A stretch of DNA of 64,000 nucleotides from VXRJ01 sp965246995 (GCA_965246995.1 OZ252008.1:434001-498000); one strand, 5' to 3'. Shown: positions 26,631 through 35,474, counted from the stretch's first letter. Program-made: numbers and translations. The notes: generated by a model from the sequence alone, not told the origin.

Positions 26631-26935
26631 TGACTGCCAACGGCATCCCGGTGAACATGACACCCTCTCATCCGGGTGACTTCATCCGCGCCGAGGTCAT
26701 CGAGGAACTGGGTCTCAACATCACCAGGGCCGCCGCAATTCTCGGGGTCCGGAGGAGCACGCTCTCCGCGCTACTGAACGGCAACGCCGCTCTTTCCCCG
26801 GAGATGGCGCTTCGCATCGAGAAGGCCTTCGACGTGAGCATGGACATGCTGCTCCGGATGCAGGCCTGGCATGACGCCGCGCGCATGCGCGCCCGGGCGA
26901 GCGAGATCGCGGTCGAGCGGTACGAACCGGCGTGA
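26630..26935 (+). CDS. higA: HigA-type XRE antitoxin
   Basis: A 101-residue HTH protein: MTPSHPGDFIRAEVIEELGL, NITRAAAILGVRRSTLSALL, NGNAALSPEMALRIEKAFDV are the canonical HigA helix-turn-helix. It neutralises HigB and autoregulates the pair. The ATG at 26630 overlaps the higB stop, giving translational coupling. Confidence 0.92.
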   Translation: MTANGIPVNMTPSHPGDFIRAEVIEELGLNITRAAAILGVRRSTLSALLNGNAALSPEMALRIEKAFDVSMDMLLRMQAWHDAARMRARASEIAVERYEPA

Positions 26936-26978
26936 TCATCCCCACGCTCGGGGACCAGCCCGAAGCCTTTGAACAAAA

Positions 26979-27006
26979 TGTTGGCACTCGTGTTTATGTG
27001 CCGACA
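26979..27006. promoter_or_regulatory. Likely AbiEi operator of the broken abiEi copy
   Basis: TGTTGGCAC (26979-26987) and GTGCCGACA (26998-27006) are inverted arms with one mismatch and a 10-nt spacer, ending 17 bp before the abiEi start. The same geometry (9-bp arms, 10-nt spacer, arms of the form TGnnGGCAn) recurs before the intact abiEi at 27672-27699. Confidence 0.55.
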
Positions 27007-27023
27007 TCCATTACGTTCCGTTC

Positions 27024-27625
27024 ATGGTGGAGTTCAGTGCGGCCGCCCTGCAGACGGCCGGAATTGGCGCCTTCTTCCGGCCACGAGACGTCGACTCGCT
27101 CGGCGTCTCGTACCGCCAACTCCGCCGACTCGTTGTCGCGGGCGTCGTCGAGGACCTCGGAGGGGGCCTGTATCGGCTGGCCGAGATCGAGCCGACGGAA
27201 CTGGAGACCGTCGCCATGGTAGCTGCTGCCGTGCCTCACGCGGTCATCTGCTGATGACGGCGCTCCGCGTTCACGCGATCGGAACCGAGTCCCCGCACGA
27301 GGTCTGGATCGCCATCGATCGCAAGGCCCGCCGGCCCGCTCGAACGCCGGCGCAGGTTCGGGTTGTCCGGTTCTCGAAGGCGATGCTCACCTACGGCGTC
27401 GTTCGCCGCCCGATGCTCGGCGTGCCGGTCTCGATCACGTCGCCGGCCCGCACGGTCGTCGACTGCTTCCGATACCGCAATAAGTTCGGTCTCGACACCG
27501 CGCTCGAGGCGCTCCGGGACGCCCTGCGCCAGCGGGTCGCCACGGTGGACGAGATCATGCGCGCCGCCAGCGTCTGCCGGGCGCGCACGGTCCTCGAACC
27601 ATACGTCGAAGCGGTTCTGTCGTGA
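27024..27625 (+). pseudogene. abiEi: AbiEi-type antitoxin, frameshifted first copy
   Basis: The first 76 residues (AGIGAFFRPRDVDSLGVSYR, LGGGLYRLAEIEPTELETVA) form the N-terminal winged-helix of AbiEi and stop at 27254. Similarity continues without a gap in another frame from about 27252: MTALRVHAIGTESPHEVWIA, PVSITSPARTVVDCFRYRNK, to VLEPYVEAVLS at 27625. A single lost base near 27250 explains it. The gene resembles the intact copy 100 bp downstream and looks like an ancestral or duplicated antitoxin. No AbiEii gene is directly attached to this copy. Confidence 0.8.
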
Positions 27626-27671
27626 CGACACGTCCACTCCAGGTTTCGAGTCGATGGCTAGTGCTCTTGAA

Positions 27672-27699
27672 TGCAGGCAATTGCAGATAGTTGCCTGCA
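27672..27699. promoter_or_regulatory. Likely AbiEi operator of the intact abiE operon
   Basis: TGCAGGCAA (27672-27680) and TTGCCTGCA (27691-27699) are perfect inverted arms with a 10-nt spacer, 27 bp before the abiEi start. AbiEi antitoxins are known to repress their own operon through inverted repeats upstream. Confidence 0.6.
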
Positions 27700-27726
27700 A
27701 TTTGATGCCGCCAGACGCTTCAGGTT

Positions 27727-28386
27727 ATGCTTGGAAGCGTGCCCGGAGCGAAACGCACACAAACAGACGCGCTTGCCAACATTTCCAGGCAGCCAAGCGC
27801 CCCCGGCCTGCGGAACCTCGGCGCGAAGACGTTCTTCCGCCAGCGCGATGCTGCCGAGGTCGGCATTCACTCGCGGGCTCTACGGCGGCTGGTGGGTGAC
27901 GGCTCCGTCGAACGCGTGGCGCGCGGTCTCTACCGCGTGGCGGAAGCCGAACCGACCGAGCACTACACCTTGGCCGCCGTCTGCGCACGTGTCCCGAGCG
28001 CCATCGTCTGCCTGCTCTCGGCCCTGAGCGTCCACGAGCTCACCACGCAGATTGCGTGGCAGGAGTGGATAGCCATCCCGCACAAGGCCCGCACGCCCCG
28101 CCTGCCCGGGCTGCCGGTCCGGGTGGTGCGCTTCTCCGGCGCGGCGCTGCGCTACGGCGTCGTGAACACGACCTTCGAGGGGGTACCCGTCCGCATCACG
28201 AGCCCGGCCCGCACCGTCGTCGACTGCTTCCGCTTCCGGCGGCTGGTCGGCAAGGACGTCGCGATCGAGGCGCTGCGCGACGCTCTGCGCGACCGTAAGG
28301 CGAGCGTCGACCAGATCTGGCGGGCCGCCGACGTGTGCCGCGCGAAGTCGCTCGTCGGCCCGGTACTCGATGCGCTGACAGGATGA
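27727..28386 (+). CDS. abiEi: AbiEi-type antitoxin (transcriptional regulator), type IV toxin-antitoxin
   Basis: A 219-residue protein with the winged-helix N-terminus (LGAKTFFRQRDAAEVGIHSR, VARGLYRVAEAEPTEHYTLA), the hydrophobic IVCLLSALSVHELTTQ helix and the C-terminal antitoxicity domain with VPVRITSPARTVVDCFRFRR. AbiEi represses its operon and counters AbiEii. The stop overlaps the AbiEii start (ATGA at 28383-28386). Confidence 0.9.
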   Translation: MLGSVPGAKRTQTDALANISRQPSAPGLRNLGAKTFFRQRDAAEVGIHSRALRRLVGDGSVERVARGLYRVAEAEPTEHYTLAAVCARVPSAIVCLLSALSVHELTTQIAWQEWIAIPHKARTPRLPGLPVRVVRFSGAALRYGVVNTTFEGVPVRITSPARTVVDCFRFRRLVGKDVAIEALRDALRDRKASVDQIWRAADVCRAKSLVGPVLDALTG

Positions 28387-29354
28387 CTCCTCGAACGGCG
28401 ATCCGGGACGTATCCGCGTCCGTTCGCCAGCGCCTGCTGAACCTCGCCCGCGAGCAGCGAGTCCGCTTCGAGGGCGTGCTCCAGCGCTACGCGGTCGAGC
28501 GCTTCCTCTACCGCCTTTCCGCCTCGGACGAGGTGGACCGATTCACCCTGAAGGGCGCGGCGCTCCTCCGCGTGTGGACCGGACAGGAACTGCGGCCGAC
28601 CCGGGATGTCGACTTCCTGGCCCGCGGAGCCCGAGATGAAGCCGCCATTCGCACCGCCCTTCGGGACATCTGCGGCATTCCCTGTCGAGAGGACGGCGTC
28701 GTCTTCGACCCGGCGACGATCTCGATCACGAGCATCCGCATCGATCAGCCGAACGGCGGCCTCCGGGCGCGGATCCGGGGCAGCCTCGGCCGCGTCCGGC
28801 TCGCGGTCCCGGTCGACATAGGCTTCGGCGACGTCATCACCCTCGGCCGCAAGGAGCAGGACTACCCCACACTTCTCGACCTGCCCGCTCCCCGCCTCTG
28901 GACGTACCCGCGTGAGACGCTGGTCGCTGAGAAGTTCCACGCGATGGCCAGTCTGGGTGACAGGAACTCGCGCGTGAAGGATCTCTGGGACGTGGCCTGC
29001 CTCGCGCGCCGCTTCGCGTTCGACGGCGAGACCCTGCGGACCGCAATCGCGGAGACATTCCGCCACCGAGGGACGTCGCTCGCGGGCGGGCGGCCGGCGG
29101 CGCTGCTCGCCGCCTACTACGGCCACCATGAGGCCCCCGCGCGCGGGCAACGCTGGCGCGAGTTGCGACGGCAGATCGGGACGGACATCGACGGGCCGGA
29201 TCGCCTCGTGGAAGCCGGCGAGGAGCCGCGGCGCTTCCTGGGGCCGGTCTGCGACAGTCTGATCGAAGAGAGCCCGTTCACGCAGGCTTGGCCCGCCGGC
29301 GGGCCGTGGCGGCCGGGGATTCAGATTCGGACGGGAAGCGAAGGCCGTGACTGA
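28383..29354 (+). CDS. abiEii: AbiEii-type nucleotidyltransferase toxin
   Basis: A ~323-residue DUF1814/AbiEii protein. The NTase motif is clear: FTLKGAALLRVWTGQELRPT and RDVDFLAR (the GS-like turn and D-x-D metal site), followed by the family block PRETLVAEKFHAMASLGDRN SRVKDLWDV with the catalytic Lys/Asp. Such toxins add nucleotides to tRNA ends or other acceptors and cause abortive infection. The stop codon lies inside the first codons of hsdS (8-nt overlap at 29347-29354), so toxin and specificity subunit are translationally coupled. Confidence 0.9.
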   Translation: MTPRTAIRDVSASVRQRLLNLAREQRVRFEGVLQRYAVERFLYRLSASDEVDRFTLKGAALLRVWTGQELRPTRDVDFLARGARDEAAIRTALRDICGIPCREDGVVFDPATISITSIRIDQPNGGLRARIRGSLGRVRLAVPVDIGFGDVITLGRKEQDYPTLLDLPAPRLWTYPRETLVAEKFHAMASLGDRNSRVKDLWDVACLARRFAFDGETLRTAIAETFRHRGTSLAGGRPAALLAAYYGHHEAPARGQRWRELRRQIGTDIDGPDRLVEAGEEPRRFLGPVCDSLIEESPFTQAWPAGGPWRPGIQIRTGSEGRD

Positions 29355-30717
29355 GGTGACCGATCGGTTCAAGGAAGCCCGGCCGCGGCGATTCCGGCCG
29401 TACCCCGAGTACAGGGAGTCCGGCGTCGATTGGCTGAGTGAGATCCCGGCGCATTGGGAGGCAAAACGACTTCGCTTCGTCGTCGAAACGAGCATCACCA
29501 AGAAAGAGGTACGCGACCTCGATCCGGAAACCGAGATTTCCTTTGTTCCCATGGAGGCGGTCCGCGAATACGGTGGCATCGATCTGCATTCGACGAAAGC
29601 GCTCTCTGAGGTTGCCGAGGGCTATACGTACTTCCGCAACGGGGACGTGATTGTGGCCAAGATCACCCCGTGTTTCGAGAACGGGAAGGGCGCTCTGGCC
29701 AGCGATCTGTGTAGTGACATCGGTTTCGGTACGACCGAACTACACGTGCTTCGTCCGTCATTCCATGTGGATCCTCGCTTCCTCCTCTACCTGACTTTCA
29801 GCGACCACTTTCGCCGCACCGGGACGGGGTCGATGTATGGGGCGGGTGGTCAGAAGCGTATCTCAGATGACTTCATTCGCGATTTCCGTCACCCTATACC
29901 CAGTCTCCGTGAGCAATGCGTCATCGCCGACTTCCTCGACCACGAGACCGCGACGATCGATGCGCTGGTGGCGAGGAAGGAGCGGCTGATCGAGCTGCTC
30001 CAGGAGAAACGCACCGCCCTCATCACCCGTGCCGTCACCCGGGGCCTCGACCCGAGCGTCCCCATGAAGGACTCCGGCGTCGAGCGGCTCGGGGAGTTGC
30101 CCGAGCATTGGGTCACATGGAAGGCGACCCACGGTTTCCACAGGATCGGAAGCGGTACGACGCCCAAAAGTGACAATCCCGAGTACTACGATGGAGATAT
30201 CTCTTGGGTGACGACTTCGGAGCTTCGCGAAACCGTCATCACGGATACCGTGAGAAAGGTGACCGCAACGGCGGTGCGTGAGTATCCGACGTTGCGCATG
30301 TATCCAAAGGGAACGCTCTTGTTCGCCATGTACGGGGCTACCATCGGTCGTTTGGGCATTCTGGGAATCGCCGCCACAGTGAATCAGGCATGTGCCGCGC
30401 TTGCAGAGCCACTGCACCTCGCCACCCGATTCGTCTACTACTGGCTCCAGATGCGGCGGCCAACATTGATCGGCCTTTCCGCTGGTGGAGGCCAGCCAAA
30501 CCTAAGTCAGGATGATCTCCGGCAGCTTCGAATTCCGGCGCCACCGCTGGATGAGCAACGCGCCATCGCCACCTTCCTTGACCGGGAGACAGCGAAGATC
30601 GACGTGCTCATCGCCAAAGTCCATGAAGCCATCGACCACCTCAAGGAATTCCGCACGGCCCTGATCTCCGGGGCGGTTACCGGCAAGATCGACGTGCGGG
30701 AGGCAATGCCGCGATGA
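29347..30717 (+). CDS. hsdS: Type I restriction-modification specificity subunit
   Basis: A 456-residue HsdS with two target-recognition domains and two conserved regions. The opening RPYPEYRESGVDWLSEIPAH and the second-half start KDSGVERLGELPEHWVTWKA are the paired linker signatures; each half ends in a long helix with DHETATIDALVARKERLIEL and DRETAKIDVLIAKVHEAIDH. The two domains (residues ~40-180 and ~250-400) determine a bipartite target that cannot be predicted by eye. The GTG start is overlapped by abiEii and the stop overlaps the fic start (ATGA). Confidence 0.94.
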   Translation: MTEVTDRFKEARPRRFRPYPEYRESGVDWLSEIPAHWEAKRLRFVVETSITKKEVRDLDPETEISFVPMEAVREYGGIDLHSTKALSEVAEGYTYFRNGDVIVAKITPCFENGKGALASDLCSDIGFGTTELHVLRPSFHVDPRFLLYLTFSDHFRRTGTGSMYGAGGQKRISDDFIRDFRHPIPSLREQCVIADFLDHETATIDALVARKERLIELLQEKRTALITRAVTRGLDPSVPMKDSGVERLGELPEHWVTWKATHGFHRIGSGTTPKSDNPEYYDGDISWVTTSELRETVITDTVRKVTATAVREYPTLRMYPKGTLLFAMYGATIGRLGILGIAATVNQACAALAEPLHLATRFVYYWLQMRRPTLIGLSAGGGQPNLSQDDLRQLRIPAPPLDEQRAIATFLDRETAKIDVLIAKVHEAIDHLKEFRTALISGAVTGKIDVREAMPR

Positions 30718-31784
30718 GCTTCACGCCGGACTTCACGGTCACTCACGCGATCACGGCCGATCTCACGCGGATCGAGCGGGCGCGGGGGTTTCTGGAAGCG
30801 GCGACACTCTCCGAAGAATGGATCCGCCAGATGGGTGCGCGGGCGCTCGTCCTCGAGGCGCACCATACGACTCACATCGAGGGAACGAAGCTCCAATTGG
30901 CGGAATCCGCGCTGCTCCTCGCCGGCAAGGCGGTGCCCGAGGCGGACCCGGACGACGTCCGCGAGCTCCTGAACTTCCGGGACGCATTCGAGTTCGTCTC
31001 CACGTGGCTTGGCAGCGGTGGGCCGATCACCGAGGGGCTGGTCCGAGAGATCCACAAGTGCCTCGTCGAGGGCGTCCGCGGCGGGTCTGCCGCGCCAGGG
31101 GAATACCGGCGCATCCAGAACTACGTGGTGGACTCCGACACCAGACAGGTCTTGTACACGCCGCCGGCGGCGTACGACGTACCGATCCTGATGCGAGAAC
31201 TGGTCGATTGGCTGAACCAGGAAAGGGATGTCCATCCCGTGCTGGTCAGCGGAATCGCCCAGTTCCAATTGGTCCACATCCACCCCTTCCTCGACGGCAA
31301 CGGCCGAGCCTCGCGCCTGCTCTCCACCCTCTGCTTGTACAAGGCCGGGTACGACTTCAAGCGCCTCTTCACCATCAGCGAATACTACGACCGGGACCGG
31401 GCCGCGTTCTACCGGGCGATCCAAGGGGTGCGCGAGCAGGACATGGATCTCACGGGGTGGCTCGAGTTCTTCACGGCAGGGTTGGCCACGCAGCTCGACG
31501 AGGTAAAGGCGCGTGGCGAGCGGACGATCCGCCGGGACGCCCTGGTGCGGCAGCACGCGTTGTCCGACCGGCAAGGAGTCGCGCTGGGCCACGTCATCGA
31601 GCATGGGCGCCTCGCGATTCAGGACTACGAGGGACTCTGCCCCGGAACGAACCGTCGGACGCTCCAGCGAGACCTGAAGGCGCTTGTGGAGAAGGGGCTG
31701 TTCGAAGCGGGTACCGCGCCCACGGACCCGACGCGACATTACCGGTTGGCGGATGGCCTCGTAAGGTCGAGTGCAGAGCTGTGA
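30714..31784 (+). CDS. fic: Fic-domain AMPylase with class II inhibitory motif (SoFic-like)
   Basis: A 356-residue protein: an N-terminal Fic_N region with LEAHHTTHIEGTKLQLAESA containing the class II inhibition motif T-x-x-x-E-G, the Fic active site VHIHPFLDGNGRASRLLSTL with catalytic His, and a C-terminal winged helix (TNRRTLQRDLKALVEKGLFE). Fic proteins transfer AMP from ATP onto target hydroxyls. Length and domain order match Shewanella SoFic, whose relatives are reported as single-gene anti-phage defences; that role here is inference from the defence context. Placed between hsdS and hsdR in the same direction. Confidence 0.92.
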   Translation: MSFTPDFTVTHAITADLTRIERARGFLEAATLSEEWIRQMGARALVLEAHHTTHIEGTKLQLAESALLLAGKAVPEADPDDVRELLNFRDAFEFVSTWLGSGGPITEGLVREIHKCLVEGVRGGSAAPGEYRRIQNYVVDSDTRQVLYTPPAAYDVPILMRELVDWLNQERDVHPVLVSGIAQFQLVHIHPFLDGNGRASRLLSTLCLYKAGYDFKRLFTISEYYDRDRAAFYRAIQGVREQDMDLTGWLEFFTAGLATQLDEVKARGERTIRRDALVRQHALSDRQGVALGHVIEHGRLAIQDYEGLCPGTNRRTLQRDLKALVEKGLFEAGTAPTDPTRHYRLADGLVRSSAEL

Positions 31785-31854
31785 CGAGCTATGACATCGA
31801 GCTGTGACAGGCTGTGGCAACGAGCTGTGACACGCTGTGGCAATTCACTATGAC
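31776..31854 (+). repeat. Short direct repeats based on GAGCTGTGAC between fic and hsdR
   Basis: GAGCTGTGAC occurs at 31776-31785, 31799-31808 and 31822-31831, with variants GAGCTATGAC (31786-31795), GGCTGTGGCA (31810-31819), CGCTGTGGCA and ACTATGACA between or after them. The array begins inside the last fic codons and contains many TGA triplets in one frame. Confidence 0.65.
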
Positions 31855-31893
31855 ACTGCGGCGCAGGTACCTCCTCGAAGAGGAGAAGCCGGC

Positions 31894-34800
31894 ATGACTT
31901 CAAACATCTCCGAACGGGCCTTTGAGGGGGCGATCGAGGCTGCGCTGCTGCGGCACGGCCCCGACGCGTCCTCAGGCGACGCGACGACGGTGCGGGAGTC
32001 GGCGCCGGCGTACGGCGACGATCCAGTGCCGGGCGGTTACCTCAAGCGCCAGCCGGAGGACTACGACCGGGGATTGTGCCTGATTCCTACCGACGTCGTC
32101 GACTTCCTGCTGGCCACCCAGCCGAAGGTATGGGAGAGGCTCAAGCAGCACCACGGAGCGGAGGTGAAGCCGCGGTTCCTGGGCCGACTGTCACGGGAGA
32201 TCGCTCGGCGAGGAGCGCTCGATGTGCTGCGGAACGGCGTGAAGGACTCGGGTTGCAAGTTCCAGTTGGCGTACTTCCGGCCGGCAAGCGGGCTCAACGA
32301 GGAGTTGCAACGCCTGCACGCGGCCAACCTCTTCGCCGTGGTGCGCCAGCTCCGCTTCAGCGAGAAGGGCGAGCAGAGCCTCGACTTGGGGCTCTTTCTG
32401 AACGGGATCCCGATCTTCACATCCGAGCTGAAGAATTCGCTCACCGGCCAGGATGTCGAAGATGCGATTCGTCAGTACCGGAACGACCGCGACCGGCGCG
32501 AGCCACTTTTTGCTTACGGGCGCTGCCTCGCCCATTTCGCGGTGGATCCGGAGCAGGTGTTCGTGACGACCCAAGTCGCCGGGCTCAAGACCCGATTCCT
32601 GCCGTTCAACCGGGGGCGCTTCGGCGGCGCCGGGAATCCACCGGTCCCGCCCACCCGTGCGGGCTTCCCGACCGACTACCTGTGGGAGCAGGTCTGGGCG
32701 CGCGACAGTGTCCTTGACCTCGTCCGGCAGTTCATCCACGAGGTCGAGGCGGAGGACGATCGGGGGCGGAAGACCGGCAAGCACTTTCTGATCTTTCCGC
32801 GCTACCAGCAGCTCGATTGCGTGCGCCGGCTCGTGAGCCACGCGCGAAACCACGGCGCCGGCGAGCGCTACCTGATCCAGCACTCGGCGGGTAGCGGCAA
32901 GAGCTTCACCATCGCCTGGCTCGCCCACCAGCTCTCGGTGCTGCACGACAGCGAAGACCGGCGCGTCTTCGACTCGGTCGTCGTGGTGACCGACCGCCGC
33001 GTGCTCGACCGCCAGCTCCAGAGCACCATCCGGCAATTCGAGCAGACCCTCGGCGTGGTGGAGAACATCGACGAGACCTCGCGCCAGCTCCGGGAGGCCC
33101 TCGAGGCCGGCCGGACGATCATCGTTACGACGCTGCAGAAGTTCCCCGTCATCGCCGAGCAGATCGGCCAGCTTCCGGGTAAGCGCTTCGCCGTCATCGT
33201 GGACGAGGCCCATTCGTCGCAGTCCGGCGAGAGCACAAAGAGCCTCAAGTCGGTGCTCGCGGCGGGGAGCCTGGAAGACGCCGAGCGGGAAGAAGCGGGC
33301 GCCGAGACGCCGGAAGAGGAACTCGAGGATCGGGTTCTCGAGGCGATCCGCAGCCGCGGGCCGCAGCCGAACCTCTCGACGTTTGCCTTTACGGCTACCC
33401 CGAAACCCAAAACCCTCGAGCTCTTTGGCCAGAAGCTGCCGGACGGGAAGTTCGAGCCCTTCCACCGCTACAGCATGCGCCAGGCGATCGAGGAAGGATT
33501 CATCCTCGACGTGCTCGCGAGCTATACGACCTACAAGGCCTACTGGCGTTTACTGAAGAAGATCGAGGACGACCCGCGGTACGACAAGGGCAAGGCGGAG
33601 TATTTGCTCAAGTCGTTCGTCGAACTGCACCCGCACGCCATCGGCGAGAAGATCGCCATCTGCGTGGAGCACTTCGCTGCGCAGGTTGCGGGTGCGATCG
33701 GCGGGCGGGCCAAGGCGATGCTCGTGACGCGCTCCCGCCTGCATGCGGTGCGCTCCAAGATCGCCCTGGATCGCTATCTGGCGGAGCAGGGCCATCCGTG
33801 GAAGGCGTTGGTCGCGTTCTCCGGAAAGGTGAACGACGACGGCGAGACCTATACGGAGTCCGGCATGAACTCGGCTGGACAGGAGCAGTTCATCGGCGAG
33901 CGGCAGACGGCAGCCGAATTCGAGAAGCCCGAGAACCGTTTCCTGGTGGTCGCCAGCAAGTTCCAGACCGGTTTCGACCAACCGCTGCTCCACACGATGT
34001 ATGTGGACAAGAAGCTTGGCGGCGTGAACGCGGTCCAGACGCTGTCCCGCCTGAACCGAACCCACCCCGGCAAGAAGGGCACGATGGTCCTCGACTTCGC
34101 CAATGAAGCCGGGGAGATCAAGAAGGCCTTCGAGCCGTACTACGAGACCACACTGCTCTCGGAGGAAACCGACCCCAACCTCCTCTACGAAGTTCAGGGC
34201 AGACTGCTCGATTTCGGCGTGTTCACGGAGGGCGACGTCGAGAGCTTCGCGCGGGTGTACTTCAACCACAAGGCGACTCAGGACCGGCTCTTCGCAGAGC
34301 TGGAACCGTCACGCCAGCGCTTCGTCGACCTTGCCGCCGAGGAAGGGAGCGACTTCCGCGCTCAACTGAACGATTACGTACGCCTGTACGCCTTCCTTTC
34401 CCAGGTGCTGACATTTGCCGACCCCGACCTCGAGAAGCTCTACGTCTTTGCCCGATATCTCCGGCGCCTGTTGCCTCCCGACAGCGAAGAGCTGCCTCGC
34501 GAGGTTCAGCAGAACATCGACATGGAGTCATTCCGCATCCAGCGGACGGGCAGTGGCCAGATCGCGCTGGAACGGAAGGGTTCGTCACTCGATCCGGCCG
34601 GGAGCAAGCCTCGCGGCGGCGGCGCCACCGAGGAGATGGAGGCGCTGTCACGGATCATCGAGATCCTGAACGAACGCTTCGGCCTGAACCTCGGCCCCGA
34701 GCACCGCATCACGCTCGAGCAGATCCGCGCGGCCCTCGACAAGGACGCCGGCCTCGACGCCAGCGCCCGGGTGAACACGCGCGAGAACGTCCGGCTGACC

Positions 34801-35430
34801 TTCGATCCCAAGGTCGAGGACAAGATCCAGGAGATTGTCGAGACCAACTTCGATCTCTACAAGCGCATCACCGACGACCCCGACTTCGGCCGGGAGGTCA
34901 AGAACTTCCTCTTCGACGACTACATCCGGCGGCACCGGCGCGCGGAGGCACTGCTCAAGCTCCAGGAGTCGAAGACGCTCGAGTTCAAGTCGAGCCTGCG
35001 CTGGAACCTGAAGGACGACCGCAAGGACGACCGGCAAGTGACGCACGCGGCGCTCAAGACCATTGCCGCGTTCCTCAACACCGAAGGCGGCGACCTCCTG
35101 ATCGGCGTGGACGACGACCGCAAAGTGCTTGGCATCGACCACGACCGTCTGGAGACCGACGACAAGTTCATGCGCCACCTGGCCCAGGCCGTGCGCAATG
35201 GCCTTGGCGACCGCGCCGGCACCTGCATCGACCCCAGGACGCAGATCGTCGAAGGCAAGACCATCTGCCTCGTGAGCTGCCAGCGAAGTCCCGAGCCGGT
35301 GTACCTGCGCTGGAAGGGTCTGGAGAAGGCCGATGACGGCGATCTCTACGTCCGCAGCGGCCCGGGTACCGTGCGGCTGGGCAAGCAGGATGCGGAGAAG
35401 TTCGTCGCCACCAGATTCGGGCCGGAATGA
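31894..35430 (+). CDS. hsdR: Type I restriction enzyme R subunit fused to a Schlafen AlbA_2-like domain
   Basis: An 1178-residue protein from the ATG at 31894, which has GAGGAG 8 nt upstream. The N-terminal nuclease domain has LDLGLFLNGIPIFTSELKNS (the PD-(D/E)xK core with E-x-K near residue 178). The SF2 motor follows: HSAGSGKSFTIAWLAHQL (~330), VIVDEAHSSQSGES (~436), FAFTATPKPKT and QTLSRLNRTHPGKKGTMVLD. Normal HsdR proteins end with a helical domain; here, after ~1010 residues, there is ESKTLEFKSSLRWNLKDDRK, AALKTIAAFLNTEGGDLLIG VDDDRKVLGIDHD and RSGPGTVRL, i.e. a Schlafen AlbA_2 (AAA_4-like) domain. The fusion is in frame with no sign of sequence damage. Confidence 0.93.
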   Translation: MTSNISERAFEGAIEAALLRHGPDASSGDATTVRESAPAYGDDPVPGGYLKRQPEDYDRGLCLIPTDVVDFLLATQPKVWERLKQHHGAEVKPRFLGRLSREIARRGALDVLRNGVKDSGCKFQLAYFRPASGLNEELQRLHAANLFAVVRQLRFSEKGEQSLDLGLFLNGIPIFTSELKNSLTGQDVEDAIRQYRNDRDRREPLFAYGRCLAHFAVDPEQVFVTTQVAGLKTRFLPFNRGRFGGAGNPPVPPTRAGFPTDYLWEQVWARDSVLDLVRQFIHEVEAEDDRGRKTGKHFLIFPRYQQLDCVRRLVSHARNHGAGERYLIQHSAGSGKSFTIAWLAHQLSVLHDSEDRRVFDSVVVVTDRRVLDRQLQSTIRQFEQTLGVVENIDETSRQLREALEAGRTIIVTTLQKFPVIAEQIGQLPGKRFAVIVDEAHSSQSGESTKSLKSVLAAGSLEDAEREEAGAETPEEELEDRVLEAIRSRGPQPNLSTFAFTATPKPKTLELFGQKLPDGKFEPFHRYSMRQAIEEGFILDVLASYTTYKAYWRLLKKIEDDPRYDKGKAEYLLKSFVELHPHAIGEKIAICVEHFAAQVAGAIGGRAKAMLVTRSRLHAVRSKIALDRYLAEQGHPWKALVAFSGKVNDDGETYTESGMNSAGQEQFIGERQTAAEFEKPENRFLVVASKFQTGFDQPLLHTMYVDKKLGGVNAVQTLSRLNRTHPGKKGTMVLDFANEAGEIKKAFEPYYETTLLSEETDPNLLYEVQGRLLDFGVFTEGDVESFARVYFNHKATQDRLFAELEPSRQRFVDLAAEEGSDFRAQLNDYVRLYAFLSQVLTFADPDLEKLYVFARYLRRLLPPDSEELPREVQQNIDMESFRIQRTGSGQIALERKGSSLDPAGSKPRGGGATEEMEALSRIIEILNERFGLNLGPEHRITLEQIRAALDKDAGLDASARVNTRENVRLTFDPKVEDKIQEIVETNFDLYKRITDDPDFGREVKNFLFDDYIRRHRRAEALLKLQESKTLEFKSSLRWNLKDDRKDDRQVTHAALKTIAAFLNTEGGDLLIGVDDDRKVLGIDHDRLETDDKFMRHLAQAVRNGLGDRAGTCIDPRTQIVEGKTICLVSCQRSPEPVYLRWKGLEKADDGDLYVRSGPGTVRLGKQDAEKFVATRFGPE

Positions 35431-35474
35431 CGAATCGTTCCGGCGAGGTCTTCACGGATGGGGGCCAGACACCT

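Noticed and set aside
31776..31854. Possible CRISPR array
   Set aside because: Repeat units are only 10 bp with irregular 0-13 bp spacing and there are no cas genes.
32191..33465. Minus-strand frame opposite hsdR
   Set aside because: Shadow of the HsdR helicase region; no family resemblance.
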